Positions 36,995 to 45,410 of a stretch of DNA of 64,000 nucleotides are shown here, one piece after another; position 1 is the first letter of the stretch; each line of letters opens with the position of its first letter. The translations under genes and the position numbers were made by a program. The notes beneath the pieces were generated by a model. That model worked only from the letters and a program-made list of their open reading frames with translations. It was not told the DNA's origin and searched no databases. The DNA is from Nonlabens sp. Hel1_33_55 (GTDB taxonomy: Bacteria; Bacteroidota; Bacteroidia; Flavobacteriales; Flavobacteriaceae): positions 1,652,001 through 1,716,000 of the forward strand of contig NZ_LT627735.1 of assembly GCF_900101765.1 (NCBI RefSeq), written 5' to 3'.

Positions 36995-37290
36995 CCGCTC
37001 GTTCTCGACACATCGACAAGCTCAGTGCGGCGCTGCCGCTCGAACCGGCTTGCATTTTTCAACTTACAATCTCTACAAACCAGTATCGAGCGGCAGTCGA
37101 GATATGGTTCTTGCACAATGACATTCCCACAATGAATCCGCTCGTTCTCGACTGTCGTTCGAACCGGCTAATGTATTCCATGTTACAATCCTTGTAAACC
37201 AGTATAGAAACACATTGATATTGTTATCAAGATGCTTGTAATCCAATATCTAGCGGCAGCCTGCCTGCAGCAGGCAGGTCGAGATATGGT
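36995..37290. repeat. Repeat cluster B2 downstream of the GIY-YIG gene
   Basis: Left blocks at 36996 (with a 24-bp inner module, 37010-37033) and 37139 (CTCGACTGTCGTTCGAACCG, without the module); right blocks at 37084 and at 37252. The last carries a 19-bp palindrome insertion, CCTGCCTGCAGCAGGCAGG at 37260-37278, exactly between CGGCAG and TCGAG. Confidence 0.85.
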
Positions 37291-37325
37291 TTGAGTTCAA
37301 TACTATTCACTAATACAACCGTTAC

Positions 37326-37333
37326 TATCTTTG
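37326..37333 (+). promoter_or_regulatory. -7 box of the patatin gene
   Basis: TATCTTTG matches TAnnTTTG and ends four bases before the ATG, suggesting a leaderless or nearly leaderless transcript. Confidence 0.45.
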
Positions 37334-37337
37334 CGTT

Positions 37338-38102
37338 ATGGCACAAAAAATAGGACTTGCACTTGCTGGTGGTGGTGCGCGGGCATCTGCTCATATTGGT
37401 GTACTGCAGGCATTGAACGAACATGATATTTTTCCTGACGAAATCTCGGGTGCCAGTGCTGGTGCGATGATAGGCGCTTTGTATTGTCACGGCTATTCTC
37501 CGTTAGAAATTCTAGAGCTTTCCATGCAAGAAGAATTTGTACGCATCTTCAAATTCCAACTCTTGACAAGAGAATGGAACCGTCTATCGATGCTTAAAAG
37601 ACTGCTCCAAAAACATCTTCCCGAAAATAGTTTTGAGGCCATGAAGATTCCGTTACATGTTTGCGTGACCAACCTCAACAAAGGTGTCAGCGAATACTTG
37701 AAGGATGGCGATTTGACTACCAGCATCATCGCATCGTGTGCCGTACCGGTGATCTTTAAACCGGTTATTTTTAATAACACCACTTATGTGGATGGTGGCG
37801 TTCTCAATAACTTGCCAGTAGAGCCATTAATGAATCGCGGCATGAAAACTATGGGCGTAAGTATTTGTCCACATGAAGAACTAGAAACGATTAAGGGAAT
37901 TCGCGAGATCAGCGAGCGTGTCTTTCAGCTTAATGTGTGGAGTAATACAGAACATCGCCTGCGGCAATGTGATGTAGCTCTTGAAGTAGAAGACTCATTT
38001 ACCTACGGTATGTTTGATGTGAAAAAATCTGAGGAGTTATTCAAGATAGGCTACGATTGTGCGATGAAGCAAATGCCACAAATTATCGAGGGACTTTCCT
38101 AA
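37338..38102 (+). CDS. Patatin-like phospholipase
   Basis: A 254-residue protein with the patatin catalytic dyad. The oxyanion-hole sequence LALAGGGARASAHIGVL opens the protein, the nucleophile is S40 in SGASAGAM (GxSxG), and D152 in VDGGVLNNLPVEP completes the dyad. No signal peptide, so it is probably cytoplasmic and membrane associated (RssA-like subgroup). It would hydrolyse acyl chains from phospholipids. Preceded by repeat cluster B2. Confidence 0.92.
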   Translation: MAQKIGLALAGGGARASAHIGVLQALNEHDIFPDEISGASAGAMIGALYCHGYSPLEILELSMQEEFVRIFKFQLLTREWNRLSMLKRLLQKHLPENSFEAMKIPLHVCVTNLNKGVSEYLKDGDLTTSIIASCAVPVIFKPVIFNNTTYVDGGVLNNLPVEPLMNRGMKTMGVSICPHEELETIKGIREISERVFQLNVWSNTEHRLRQCDVALEVEDSFTYGMFDVKKSEELFKIGYDCAMKQMPQIIEGLS

Positions 38103-38230
38103 GTCGTGTAAAACCCTACAAACTTTAAAGCATTCCTCAACAGCATCTGCTATTTAAAAAACTAGCTATAAGTAATTTACATCGCAGTAATAGCAATTGA
38201 TTTTCGTTTTATAGAGCGCTTTTTTGAACC

Positions 38231-38238
38231 TATCTTTG
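38231..38238 (+). promoter_or_regulatory. -7 box of the PAP2 gene
   Basis: TATCTTTG, matching TAnnTTTG, 16 bp before the ATG. No clear -33 box. Confidence 0.45.
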
Positions 38239-38254
38239 TACAAACAAGTAACCT

Positions 38255-39097
38255 ATGAGGATCTGTCTTTTCCTACTATTTATATTTTTTGCTGCGAGTT
38301 TGCAAGCACAACAAAACTTTACCGTAGATCGTGGCGATACTAATCTGTGGCAGGATTTCACCTATGATATGGGAAATGTCTTTCAAGGTGTGGGATTTGC
38401 CTATAGCAGGCCGCTGTATTGGGATGGTGGTGATGCTTTGATTGCTGGTGGCGTTGCTGCGACGACCTTTGGAATTTTTCTTATTGATGATGATATTAAT
38501 AGAGAGTTTTTGAGCCATAGAGATCAGGTGCCACCTTTATTGTTGGATTATGGGAACTATGCAGGCGCACCCCAAAACAACTACGGACTTACCGGCGCGA
38601 TTTATCTCACTGGCTTATTCACACGCAATGAGAAATTGAGACGTACGGGTGTACTGCTCATATCATCTGCCACGGCGACTGGATTTTTCCAACAGTTAAC
38701 TAAATCGGCTACGGGTCGTGCGAGACCTGGCGGTAATTTTGGAAAGAACCATTTCAAGCCATTTGGTGGTGAGTCCGTTTATAGATCCTTTCCATCGGGT
38801 CATGCGGTATTGACTTTTACTAATGCTCATGTTATTGCAAAGCAGTTTGACAATGCATGGGTCAAGGCAGGTATTTACACCATAGGAGCGATTCCTGGAT
38901 TGTCTCGCATTTATGACAATCAACATTGGGCCAGCGATGTTTTCTTGAGTTGGGCCTTAAGTTACTTTATGGTAGAGGCGATTGATCTCTATTTGGATCG
39001 CAAGTACGAGCAGAAATACAATGACGATCGCGTTGGAAAACCTTCGCTTGATCTCAATTTCTCACTCACTAGTGTAGGTGTGAGTTACAGTTTCTAA
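38255..39097 (+). CDS. PAP2-family phosphatase
   Basis: A 280-residue exported protein with signal peptide ending LQAQ. The three phosphatase motifs are complete: KSATGRARP (K-x6-RP), FPSGH (H183) and SRIYDNQHWASD (SR-x5-H-x3-D). PAP2 enzymes dephosphorylate lipid phosphates such as undecaprenyl pyrophosphate, phosphatidic acid or PGP; which one cannot be decided here. Signal peptide plus hydrophobic segments around 60-80, 125-150 and 205-240 place it in the membrane or periplasm. Confidence 0.9.
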   Translation: MRICLFLLFIFFAASLQAQQNFTVDRGDTNLWQDFTYDMGNVFQGVGFAYSRPLYWDGGDALIAGGVAATTFGIFLIDDDINREFLSHRDQVPPLLLDYGNYAGAPQNNYGLTGAIYLTGLFTRNEKLRRTGVLLISSATATGFFQQLTKSATGRARPGGNFGKNHFKPFGGESVYRSFPSGHAVLTFTNAHVIAKQFDNAWVKAGIYTIGAIPGLSRIYDNQHWASDVFLSWALSYFMVEAIDLYLDRKYEQKYNDDRVGKPSLDLNFSLTSVGVSYSF

Positions 39098-39126
39098 CTA
39101 TTTCTTTTTGAGAGTTGATATAGTTA

Positions 39127-39162
39127 CGCTTTCCTGTCTGCCGACAGGCAGGCGCGAAAGCG
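39127..39162. repeat. 16-bp palindrome split by a 20-bp second palindrome
   Basis: CGCTTTC (39127-39133) and GCGAAAGCG (39154-39162) together make a perfect copy of the dispersed palindrome; between them sit 20 bases, CTGTCTGCCGACAGGCAGGC, a near-palindrome related to the insertions at 37260 and 41597. Confidence 0.85.
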
Positions 39163-39239
39163 TACTCCTTTTCAATTTTAAATGCGTGCGAAAAGCTATT
39201 TTGCGGCCACAATCACCACTGACAATAAATCACCCAATT

Positions 39240-39488
39240 ATGGAATTCAACCTCACCGAAGTTATCGGTTATCTGGCCAGTCTTTTTGTACTGCTTTCTT
39301 TTTTCAACAAAGACCTGCGCAAATTGCGCATCGTGAATTCCGTGGGTTGTGGTTTGTTCGTAGTGTATGGTATTTTGCTGGGCAGTATTCCTATTATTCT
39401 CACTAATGTGGCTATCTTGATGGTAAATGCATATTACCTATTTATAAAGAAAGAGAATATAAGACCCGAAGAAGAACTAGAAAACTAG
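39240..39488 (+). CDS. YgjV-like small inner-membrane protein
   Basis: An 82-residue membrane protein with three hydrophobic segments. The sequence MEFNLTEVIGYLASLFVLLS, then FNKDLRKLRIVNSVGCGLFVVYG and LTNVAILMVNAYYL, fits the Imp-YgjV family (PF10688). The ATG at 39240 is chosen because the upstream part of the longer frame crosses the split palindrome and is not family-like. Function unknown. Confidence 0.8.
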   Translation: MEFNLTEVIGYLASLFVLLSFFNKDLRKLRIVNSVGCGLFVVYGILLGSIPIILTNVAILMVNAYYLFIKKENIRPEEELEN

Positions 39489-39507
39489 AACAGCCCAACT
39501 TCTAGGC

Positions 39508-39541
39508 TTTACAGGCACTGCAAGGCTTTGCCGTGTAAATG
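39508..39541. repeat. Inverted repeat between the YgjV-like gene and the XRE gene
   Basis: TTTACAGGCA and TGCCGTGTAAA can pair around CTGCAAGGCTT. No U-run follows, so it may be a processing or regulatory hairpin, or a weak terminator. Confidence 0.4.
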
Positions 39542-39607
39542 TCGGGTTTAAATACAGTAAAATATTTCATGAAAGCCCTGTTTCATCCATAACATTGTCT
39601 CAACCAA

Positions 39608-40441
39608 ATGAAACAGATCATGAAACAACCACAACTGGGCGACTACATCGCCAACCTGCGAAAAGAGCAAGGACTCACCCAAGAAGAATTGGTAGAATTG
39701 TGCAACATCAATGTACGCACCATCCAGCGTATTGAAGCTGGCGATGTCACACCGCGCAATTATACGATCAAGAATATTTTACAAGCTTTGGGAAGTTCTT
39801 ATGACGAAATCACTCAAGAACTTCACGAGAAACCTAAAGCTGAACAAGCTCCAGAAAACATGTTGAAGAATCCTAAAAATGGTTTGTGGATCGCGATAGC
39901 TGGAATGGCCTACGTACTTACCTCGCTTCCATTAACAATGATTGATTTGTCACTCAACTTTTTTGATCATGCTTTGGTGACATCCAATAACCGATTTTTC
40001 ATAGCAGTGCTTTATTGCATACTAGCAATTCTCTTTTACCTAGGGTTTTCCTTCAACTTGAAATTTAAATCACCACTATTGAAAATATCTGCTATCGTAT
40101 ATCTAATTGCACTCCTGTTTGCTGAGATTTTATTCATGGACATGTACAATTCTAGCGTCAATGCCTCTTTTGATGCCTTTAACATAGGAATGAGCATTGT
40201 AATATCTATTCTATTTGCTATTGCCATCGGCTTATTAAGCATACCATTTATTCAAAATAGAGGTCGCTTCTCGCGCCCGTATAAATATTTAGGGTATCTA
40301 TTAATTATAGCAGCAGCTTTTAACCTAACTGTACTGCTATTTCCTATCGGAAGTTTGCTCGTTACCCTATTTGAGGTAATGATTGTAATTTATTTTATCC
40401 AGAACCACAAAGCTTTTGCGAAAGCTAAGAACCCAGACTAG
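39608..40441 (+). CDS. XRE-type regulator with C-terminal membrane domain
   Basis: A 277-residue protein. Residues about 8-65 form a Cro/C1-type helix-turn-helix (QGLTQEELVELCNINVRTIQ then RIEAGDVTPR), and about five hydrophobic segments follow from residue 95, so it is a membrane-bound transcription factor. The start could also be the ATG at 39620. A decayed palindrome copy (40411-40426) encodes AFAKA in the last residues. Its stop codon overlaps that of the convergent nitronate monooxygenase gene within CTAG. Confidence 0.82.
   Translation: MKQIMKQPQLGDYIANLRKEQGLTQEELVELCNINVRTIQRIEAGDVTPRNYTIKNILQALGSSYDEITQELHEKPKAEQAPENMLKNPKNGLWIAIAGMAYVLTSLPLTMIDLSLNFFDHALVTSNNRFFIAVLYCILAILFYLGFSFNLKFKSPLLKISAIVYLIALLFAEILFMDMYNSSVNASFDAFNIGMSIVISILFAIAIGLLSIPFIQNRGRFSRPYKYLGYLLIIAAAFNLTVLLFPIGSLLVTLFEVMIVIYFIQNHKAFAKAKNPD
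40411..40426. repeat. 16-bp palindrome, degenerate 13/16 copy in the XRE gene
   Basis: AGCTTTTGCGAAAGCT, read as AFAKA. Confidence 0.55.
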
Positions 40442-41406
40442 CTGAATCTTTTCAAATTCTCCACCTGCATTTCAATGGCGGTTTTGAATTCGCTTTTGAG
40501 CCTATCGATAAGCTCGTGAGCAGGAACAGTATCTTTTATGGTGGCGACACCTTGACCAGCACTCCAGATGGTTTTCCAAGCTTTAGCCTCGGTATCCATT
40601 TCTTTACCAAAATCGATCTTCCCTGTAGCTTTCAATTGTTCCTCAGTGATTCCTGCGGCATGTAAGCTTGCTCCTAAGAAGTTGGCACTTACTCCAGAAA
40701 TTGCTGCCGTATACACCACGTCAGATGATCCAGCCTCGATGATCATCTGGCGATATTCATCGGTAGCTTTAGATTCGTTTGTATTGATGAATCGGGTGCC
40801 CATGTAGGCCAGGTCGGCTCCCATTTGAAGCGCACTGGCTACATCCTGACCAGAACTCATCGCTCCAGAAAGCATAATCACGCCATCAAAAAAGGAGCGT
40901 ACTTCACGTATAAACGGCATAGGGTTCAACGTTCCTGCATGACCACCAGCACCAGCACAGACAAGTATCAATCCGTCAACGCCAGCTTCTTGAGCTTTCT
41001 CGGCATGTCGTTTTTTGATGACATCATGAAAAACGAGACCGCCATAACTATGTACTGCATTCACCACATCCTTGACCGCTCCTAGCGAGGTGATAATCAA
41101 AGGAACCTTATGCTTCATGCAAACCTTCAAATCTGCCTCCAATCGCGGATTGCTTCCATGAACAATCAGATTCACTCCATAGGGCGCTGCTTTCTTACCG
41201 GTTTCTTCTTCCCACTTTTTGAGCTCGGTTTCTATTTGGAAAAGCCATTCTTCAAAACCTTCTGTAGATCTTTGATTCAATGCTGGAAAAGTTCCGACGA
41301 TTCCGTTTTTGCAGCATTCAATCACCAGGTCTGGTCCAGAGATTAAAAACATGGGCGCTGCTACTACGGGTAAAGAAAGTCTATCGATTAGGGCTGTTCC
41401 TGTCAT
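40438..41406 (-). CDS. Nitronate monooxygenase (2-nitropropane dioxygenase family)
   Basis: A 322-residue FMN-dependent TIM-barrel enzyme that oxidises alkyl nitronates. It starts with LSLPVVAAPMFLISGPDLV, contains the FMN-phosphate loop VCAGAGGHAG and LSGAMSSGQDVASALQMGAD plus GTRFINTNES, all typical of the family. The ATG is followed by normal-length sequence. Convergent with the XRE gene; repeat cluster C lies upstream. Confidence 0.92.
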   Translation of the reverse strand: MTGTALIDRLSLPVVAAPMFLISGPDLVIECCKNGIVGTFPALNQRSTEGFEEWLFQIETELKKWEEETGKKAAPYGVNLIVHGSNPRLEADLKVCMKHKVPLIITSLGAVKDVVNAVHSYGGLVFHDVIKKRHAEKAQEAGVDGLILVCAGAGGHAGTLNPMPFIREVRSFFDGVIMLSGAMSSGQDVASALQMGADLAYMGTRFINTNESKATDEYRQMIIEAGSSDVVYTAAISGVSANFLGASLHAAGITEEQLKATGKIDFGKEMDTEAKAWKTIWSAGQGVATIKDTVPAHELIDRLKSEFKTAIEMQVENLKRFS

Positions 41407-41510
41407 GGGTGTTTGATTTTTTATAAAGTTACAAGGAAAATTGTTTACTGATTCTGGATTTCGGAGTTAGGATTGGGGATTTTTGATTTTATGAATGTCT
41501 AGCCATTTCA

Positions 41511-42055
41511 ATCAACAGCGCTGCGCTGAGCTTGTAGATGTGTCAAGAACGAGCGGTTTTATAGGTAACAAGATTGTGTTTAGAGTCATATCTCGACCTG
41601 CCTGCGGCAGGCAGGCTGCCGCTCGATACTGATTTACTGAGATTGTGATAGAATCATGTCTGGAATAACGCTCGATACTGGTTTTAAAAAGATTAAAATA
41701 AACTGAAAAGACAGCCGATTCGAGCGGCAGTCGAGAACGAGCGGTTCTATAAGAAATAAGATTGTGCTGTAGGCAGGCTGCCGCTCGATACTGGTTTATA
41801 ATCATTGAAATAAACTGAAAAGACGGCCAGTTCGAGCGGCAGCGCCGTACTGAGCTTGTCGATGTGTCGAGAATGAGCGATTTGAGTAAGAAAATTTCAT
41901 CGTGCTGCAACCATATCTCGACTGCCGCTCGATACTGGTTTACTGAGATTTTGCTAGAATCATGTCTGGAATAACGCTCGATACTGGTTTTAAAAAGATT
42001 AAAATAAACTGAAAAGACAGCCGGTTCGAGCGGCAGTCGAGAACGAGCAATCTGA
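41511..42055. repeat. Repeat cluster C
   Basis: The gap between the monooxygenase and TonB-receptor genes is almost entirely repeat. Left and right blocks of the clusters A/B family occur in inverse orientation. A segment of about 110 bp starting TTTACTGAGATT (41634 and 41937) is present twice, about 303 bp apart, with few differences. A 19-bp palindrome, CCTGCCTGCGGCAGGCAGG, is inserted at 41597-41615 between CTCGA and CTGCCG, and a half-deleted copy is at 41769-41776. The open frame 41512-41910 reads only repeats. Confidence 0.85.
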
Positions 42056-42214
42056 GCAAGGAAATCTTATAGTGATAGACTTCTACTGAATATTGAATGA
42101 TCTAAACGGTAAGATTATAAAGCATAATAAGTTGACCTCATCTGAGTTGCTTTGAAAAGACCTCGATTTAAGTTAGCAAATTCACAATTGACTCTGAGGA
42201 AAACTCCTATGTCT

Positions 42215-42222
42215 TATGTTTG
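42215..42222 (+). promoter_or_regulatory. -7 box of the TonB-receptor operon
   Basis: TATGTTTG (TAnnTTTG) 13 bp before the preferred ATG; a TTG at 42188-42190 is slightly too far for a standard -33 box. Its position argues for the shorter protein start. Confidence 0.45.
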
Positions 42223-42235
42223 CGGCATGCAAAGA

Positions 42236-44593
42236 ATGAAGTGGCTTGTTGTAATGATGATGTTTCTCGCTTTCGCGAAAGCGAACTCACAAAAATATAC
42301 GTTATCAGGCACCGTCACTGAAGCTTCCAATGGTGAGACCTTACTCAATGTCAACATCCTGATTCCAGAACTAGGAACAGGTACCATTTCTAACGAATAC
42401 GGCTTCTACTCCATCACGCTGGATGCTGGTTCTTATGAAATTGTGTACAGTAGTATAGGATTTCAAACCGTCACAAGAACCGTGGTTCTAGATCAAAACC
42501 TGCAACTCTCTATCAAAATGACGGAGCAAGGTGAGCAACTCGACGCCATTGTAATAGAAAGTGATATCGAGCAATTAAGCACGCGATCACCGCAAATGAG
42601 CGTGAACGCGCTATCAATCGAATCCATCAAAAAAATCCCTGTGGTATTAGGCGAAGTGGATTTGATCAAATCATTAACCTTATTACCAGGAGTAACAACA
42701 GCCGGTGAAGGCGCCAGCGGCTTTAACGTACGTGGTGGTGCGGCAGATCAAAACCTAGTGCTACTGGACGAGGCAACATTATATGGTAGCGATCACCTTT
42801 TCGGATTCTTTTCGGTTTTTAATCCAGATGCTATTAAAGATTTAAAATTATACAAAGGCGGAATTCCAGCGCGATATGGCGGTCGAGTTTCCAGTGTGCT
42901 TGATATTTATCAGCGTGATGGGAATAAGACTAGGTTGAGCGGTACTGGTGGTATTGGAATTGTATCCAGTCGACTCCTTCTAGAAGGTCCTATCCAAAAA
43001 GATAAATCTTCCTTTTTAGTAGGTGGTCGTAGTAGTTATGCGCACTTGTTTTTTCCTTTGTTTGGACTGGAGAATCAGGCTTATTTCTATGATTTAAATG
43101 CTAAGGTTTCCTTCAATCTCGATGATAGGAACCGGCTGTATGGGTCGGCTTATTTTGGTCGTGATGTGTTTGAGGTGAATGAATTGTTTGGGAACACCTT
43201 TGGGAACTCGTTTGTGAACCTGCGGTGGAATCATATTATCAATGATAAGTGGTTCAGCAATGCGTCTGCAATATTTTCTGATTACAATTATGCGTTGGAA
43301 TTGGAATTTGTTGAGTTCGAATTCTTTAGCGGTATTACCAACTTCAATCTGAAATACGATTTAACTCATTTTGCTACTGACAAAGCGAAATTGCGCTACG
43401 GAATCAATTCTATTTACTACGAATTTGATCCAGGTAAAATTGTTCCGACAACACCTACCAGTCCCATCAATGAAGCTCAGCTCACCAAAAAGTACGCCTG
43501 GGAAAACGCAGCCTACATCGATGGTGAGTTCAAATTAACAGACAAGCTGAATGTTAATGCTGGCTTGCGCCTTACTTCATTTACAAGATTGGGTCAGGAT
43601 GTTATCAATGTTTATGAGAATGATCAACCGCTGTTGTTTAATCAAGAACAAGGTGTTTATCAAAGTGCAGAGCCTATTACCAGAATTCTCAGCAGCCGCG
43701 ATGAGGTTTTGGAAAGCTTTGTAAATCTTGAGCCTAGATTATCTGCGTCCTACAGTCTCAATGATAACACTAGTATCAAAGCAAGCTACCAGCGTATCAA
43801 TCAATACATTCATCTGATTTCTAATACCACAGCTCCTACTCCATTTGACCTATATGCTCCTAGCGGTAATTTCATCAAACCCCAAAAAGGTGATCAAGTC
43901 GCGGTCGGTTTTTTTAAAAATATAGGTGACTATTCCGTAGAGCTGGAATCGTTCTATAAAACGGTAGATAATCGATTGGATTATATCGATGGCGCTGATC
44001 TTATTGCTCAAGAAGCGGTAGAATCCATTTTGCTTTCTGGAGAAGCTAGAGCTTATGGACTGGAGTTATTATTGCGTAAGAACAAAGGCAGACTTCAAGG
44101 CTGGATTGCCTATACACTTTCCAAAAGTGAGCAAAGAACACCAGGAAGAAATGCGTTGGAACCAGGAATCAACAATGGCGAGTGGTACAATGCACCATGG
44201 GATAAAACCCATGATTTGACCATTACTGCTAATTATGAATGGACTGAAAAGTGGAGTTTTGGCTCCAACTTTACGTTGCAAACCGGTCAACCGGTCACCT
44301 TTCCAAATGGTCAATATGAATTCAATGGATTGTTCGTTCCAACCTTTGAATCGCGTAATGCCAGTAGGCTGCCTATAATTCACAGGTTGGACGTATCTGC
44401 CACCTACGTTCCAAAACCAGAGAAAACCAAAGGCTGGCAAGGCAGTTGGGTATTCAGTTTATACAATGCCTATGACAGGAGAAATGCGGCGAGCATCAGC
44501 TTTGGAGAAAATGATGATACGGCGCGCAATGAGGCTACAAGGCTAGCGATATTTGGAATCGTTCCAGCAGTAACGTATAACTTTAAATTCTGA
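42236..44593 (+). CDS. TonB-dependent outer-membrane receptor with carboxypeptidase-like N-domain
   Basis: A 785-residue receptor. With the ATG at 42236 the signal peptide is MKWLVVMMMFLAFAKANSQ, ideal in length; longer frames from 42152 add non-signal sequence. Then comes a CarboxypepD_reg-like domain (YTLSGTVTEASNGETLLNVN), the plug (NVRGGAADQNLVLLDEATLY) and a 22-strand-type barrel ending TYNFKF. The dispersed palindrome (42268-42283) encodes the AFAKA of the signal peptide. The next gene, a DUF4249 lipoprotein, overlaps by one base; such pairs resemble SusC/SusD uptake systems. Ligand unknown. Confidence 0.9.
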   Translation: MKWLVVMMMFLAFAKANSQKYTLSGTVTEASNGETLLNVNILIPELGTGTISNEYGFYSITLDAGSYEIVYSSIGFQTVTRTVVLDQNLQLSIKMTEQGEQLDAIVIESDIEQLSTRSPQMSVNALSIESIKKIPVVLGEVDLIKSLTLLPGVTTAGEGASGFNVRGGAADQNLVLLDEATLYGSDHLFGFFSVFNPDAIKDLKLYKGGIPARYGGRVSSVLDIYQRDGNKTRLSGTGGIGIVSSRLLLEGPIQKDKSSFLVGGRSSYAHLFFPLFGLENQAYFYDLNAKVSFNLDDRNRLYGSAYFGRDVFEVNELFGNTFGNSFVNLRWNHIINDKWFSNASAIFSDYNYALELEFVEFEFFSGITNFNLKYDLTHFATDKAKLRYGINSIYYEFDPGKIVPTTPTSPINEAQLTKKYAWENAAYIDGEFKLTDKLNVNAGLRLTSFTRLGQDVINVYENDQPLLFNQEQGVYQSAEPITRILSSRDEVLESFVNLEPRLSASYSLNDNTSIKASYQRINQYIHLISNTTAPTPFDLYAPSGNFIKPQKGDQVAVGFFKNIGDYSVELESFYKTVDNRLDYIDGADLIAQEAVESILLSGEARAYGLELLLRKNKGRLQGWIAYTLSKSEQRTPGRNALEPGINNGEWYNAPWDKTHDLTITANYEWTEKWSFGSNFTLQTGQPVTFPNGQYEFNGLFVPTFESRNASRLPIIHRLDVSATYVPKPEKTKGWQGSWVFSLYNAYDRRNAASISFGENDDTARNEATRLAIFGIVPAVTYNFKF
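42268..42283. repeat. 16-bp palindrome, perfect copy in a signal peptide
   Basis: Exact consensus, read as AFAKA at the signal-peptide cleavage region of the TonB receptor. Confidence 0.95.
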
Positions 44594-45399
44594 TGATGAA
44601 AAAGTGGTTTTTAATATTCGTGCTGGCAATTAGTTTCACTCAGTGTGAAGATGTGATTGATGTAGACCTTAATACTGCAGATTCTAGACTCGTCATTGAT
44701 GCTCGGTTGGAATTAATGGGTGATGGAACCAGCCGCAATGCTGTGCGACTCACAAGATCATCTGCTTTTTTTGAAGAAGTAAATCCAGTTGTAAGTGATG
44801 CCAGCGTGCAGGTTATTGTCAACAATGGCATCTCATTCCCATTTAGATTTGACGAACAACGTAATCTATATGTTAATAATAATCTCAATTTACAGGAAGG
44901 TGCTAATTACACGCTAGAAATAGTGGATGGTAACAATTCCTATAGAGCAAACCAGCGATTGATATCTACGGTACCTCTATCAAATATTGAACAAACCGAG
45001 GTGGATGGTTTTGGCGATTTTACACAAATCACCGCATTTTTTCAGGATCCGGAAGGTTTAGGCAATTATTACTTATTCACTTATGACGATCCCAATAACT
45101 TCCAGTTGGATGTTTCTGATGATGAATTTATCGATGGTAATTTGACTCCAACGAGCTTTTTTATTGAAGAACTCGAGCCGGGAACTGACATCAGATTATC
45201 CATAACTGGCATTGATTCTCAAGCCTTTCAATTTTTTGAAACGCTTATACAGCAAACCGATGATAGTGGTGGTGGACCATTTGACACGCAACCAGCGATT
45301 GTCAAAGGGAATGTTTTCAATGAGCGCAATCCAGATCGTTTTCCATTCGGTTACTTTAGGGTAGCACAAGTGTATGAACTCAATTATGTGAGTGAATAA
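44593..45399 (+). CDS. DUF4249 lipoprotein
   Basis: A 268-residue lipoprotein with lipobox SFTQC (Cys18) followed by EDVIDVDLNTADSRLVIDA, the usual DUF4249 opening. Beta-rich, likely on the outer surface as partner of the TonB receptor it overlaps by one base. An alternative start three bases downstream (44596) is equally good. Ligand unknown. Confidence 0.88.
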   Translation: MMKKWFLIFVLAISFTQCEDVIDVDLNTADSRLVIDARLELMGDGTSRNAVRLTRSSAFFEEVNPVVSDASVQVIVNNGISFPFRFDEQRNLYVNNNLNLQEGANYTLEIVDGNNSYRANQRLISTVPLSNIEQTEVDGFGDFTQITAFFQDPEGLGNYYLFTYDDPNNFQLDVSDDEFIDGNLTPTSFFIEELEPGTDIRLSITGIDSQAFQFFETLIQQTDDSGGGPFDTQPAIVKGNVFNERNPDRFPFGYFRVAQVYELNYVSE

Positions 45400-45410
45400 A
45401 TTTGTTATTG

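Noticed and set aside
41512..41910. Open frame of 132 codons within repeat cluster C
   Set aside because: Its translation repeats LDTSTSSVRRCRS-like segments that are only the palindromic repeat read in frame.
895..42055. Repeat clusters as CRISPR arrays
   Set aside because: Block lengths and spacers are irregular, spacers are related to one another, and no cas genes are in the window.
42152..42235. Longer N-terminus for the TonB receptor
   Set aside because: It puts charged sequence before a perfect signal peptide, and a -7 promoter box lies inside it.
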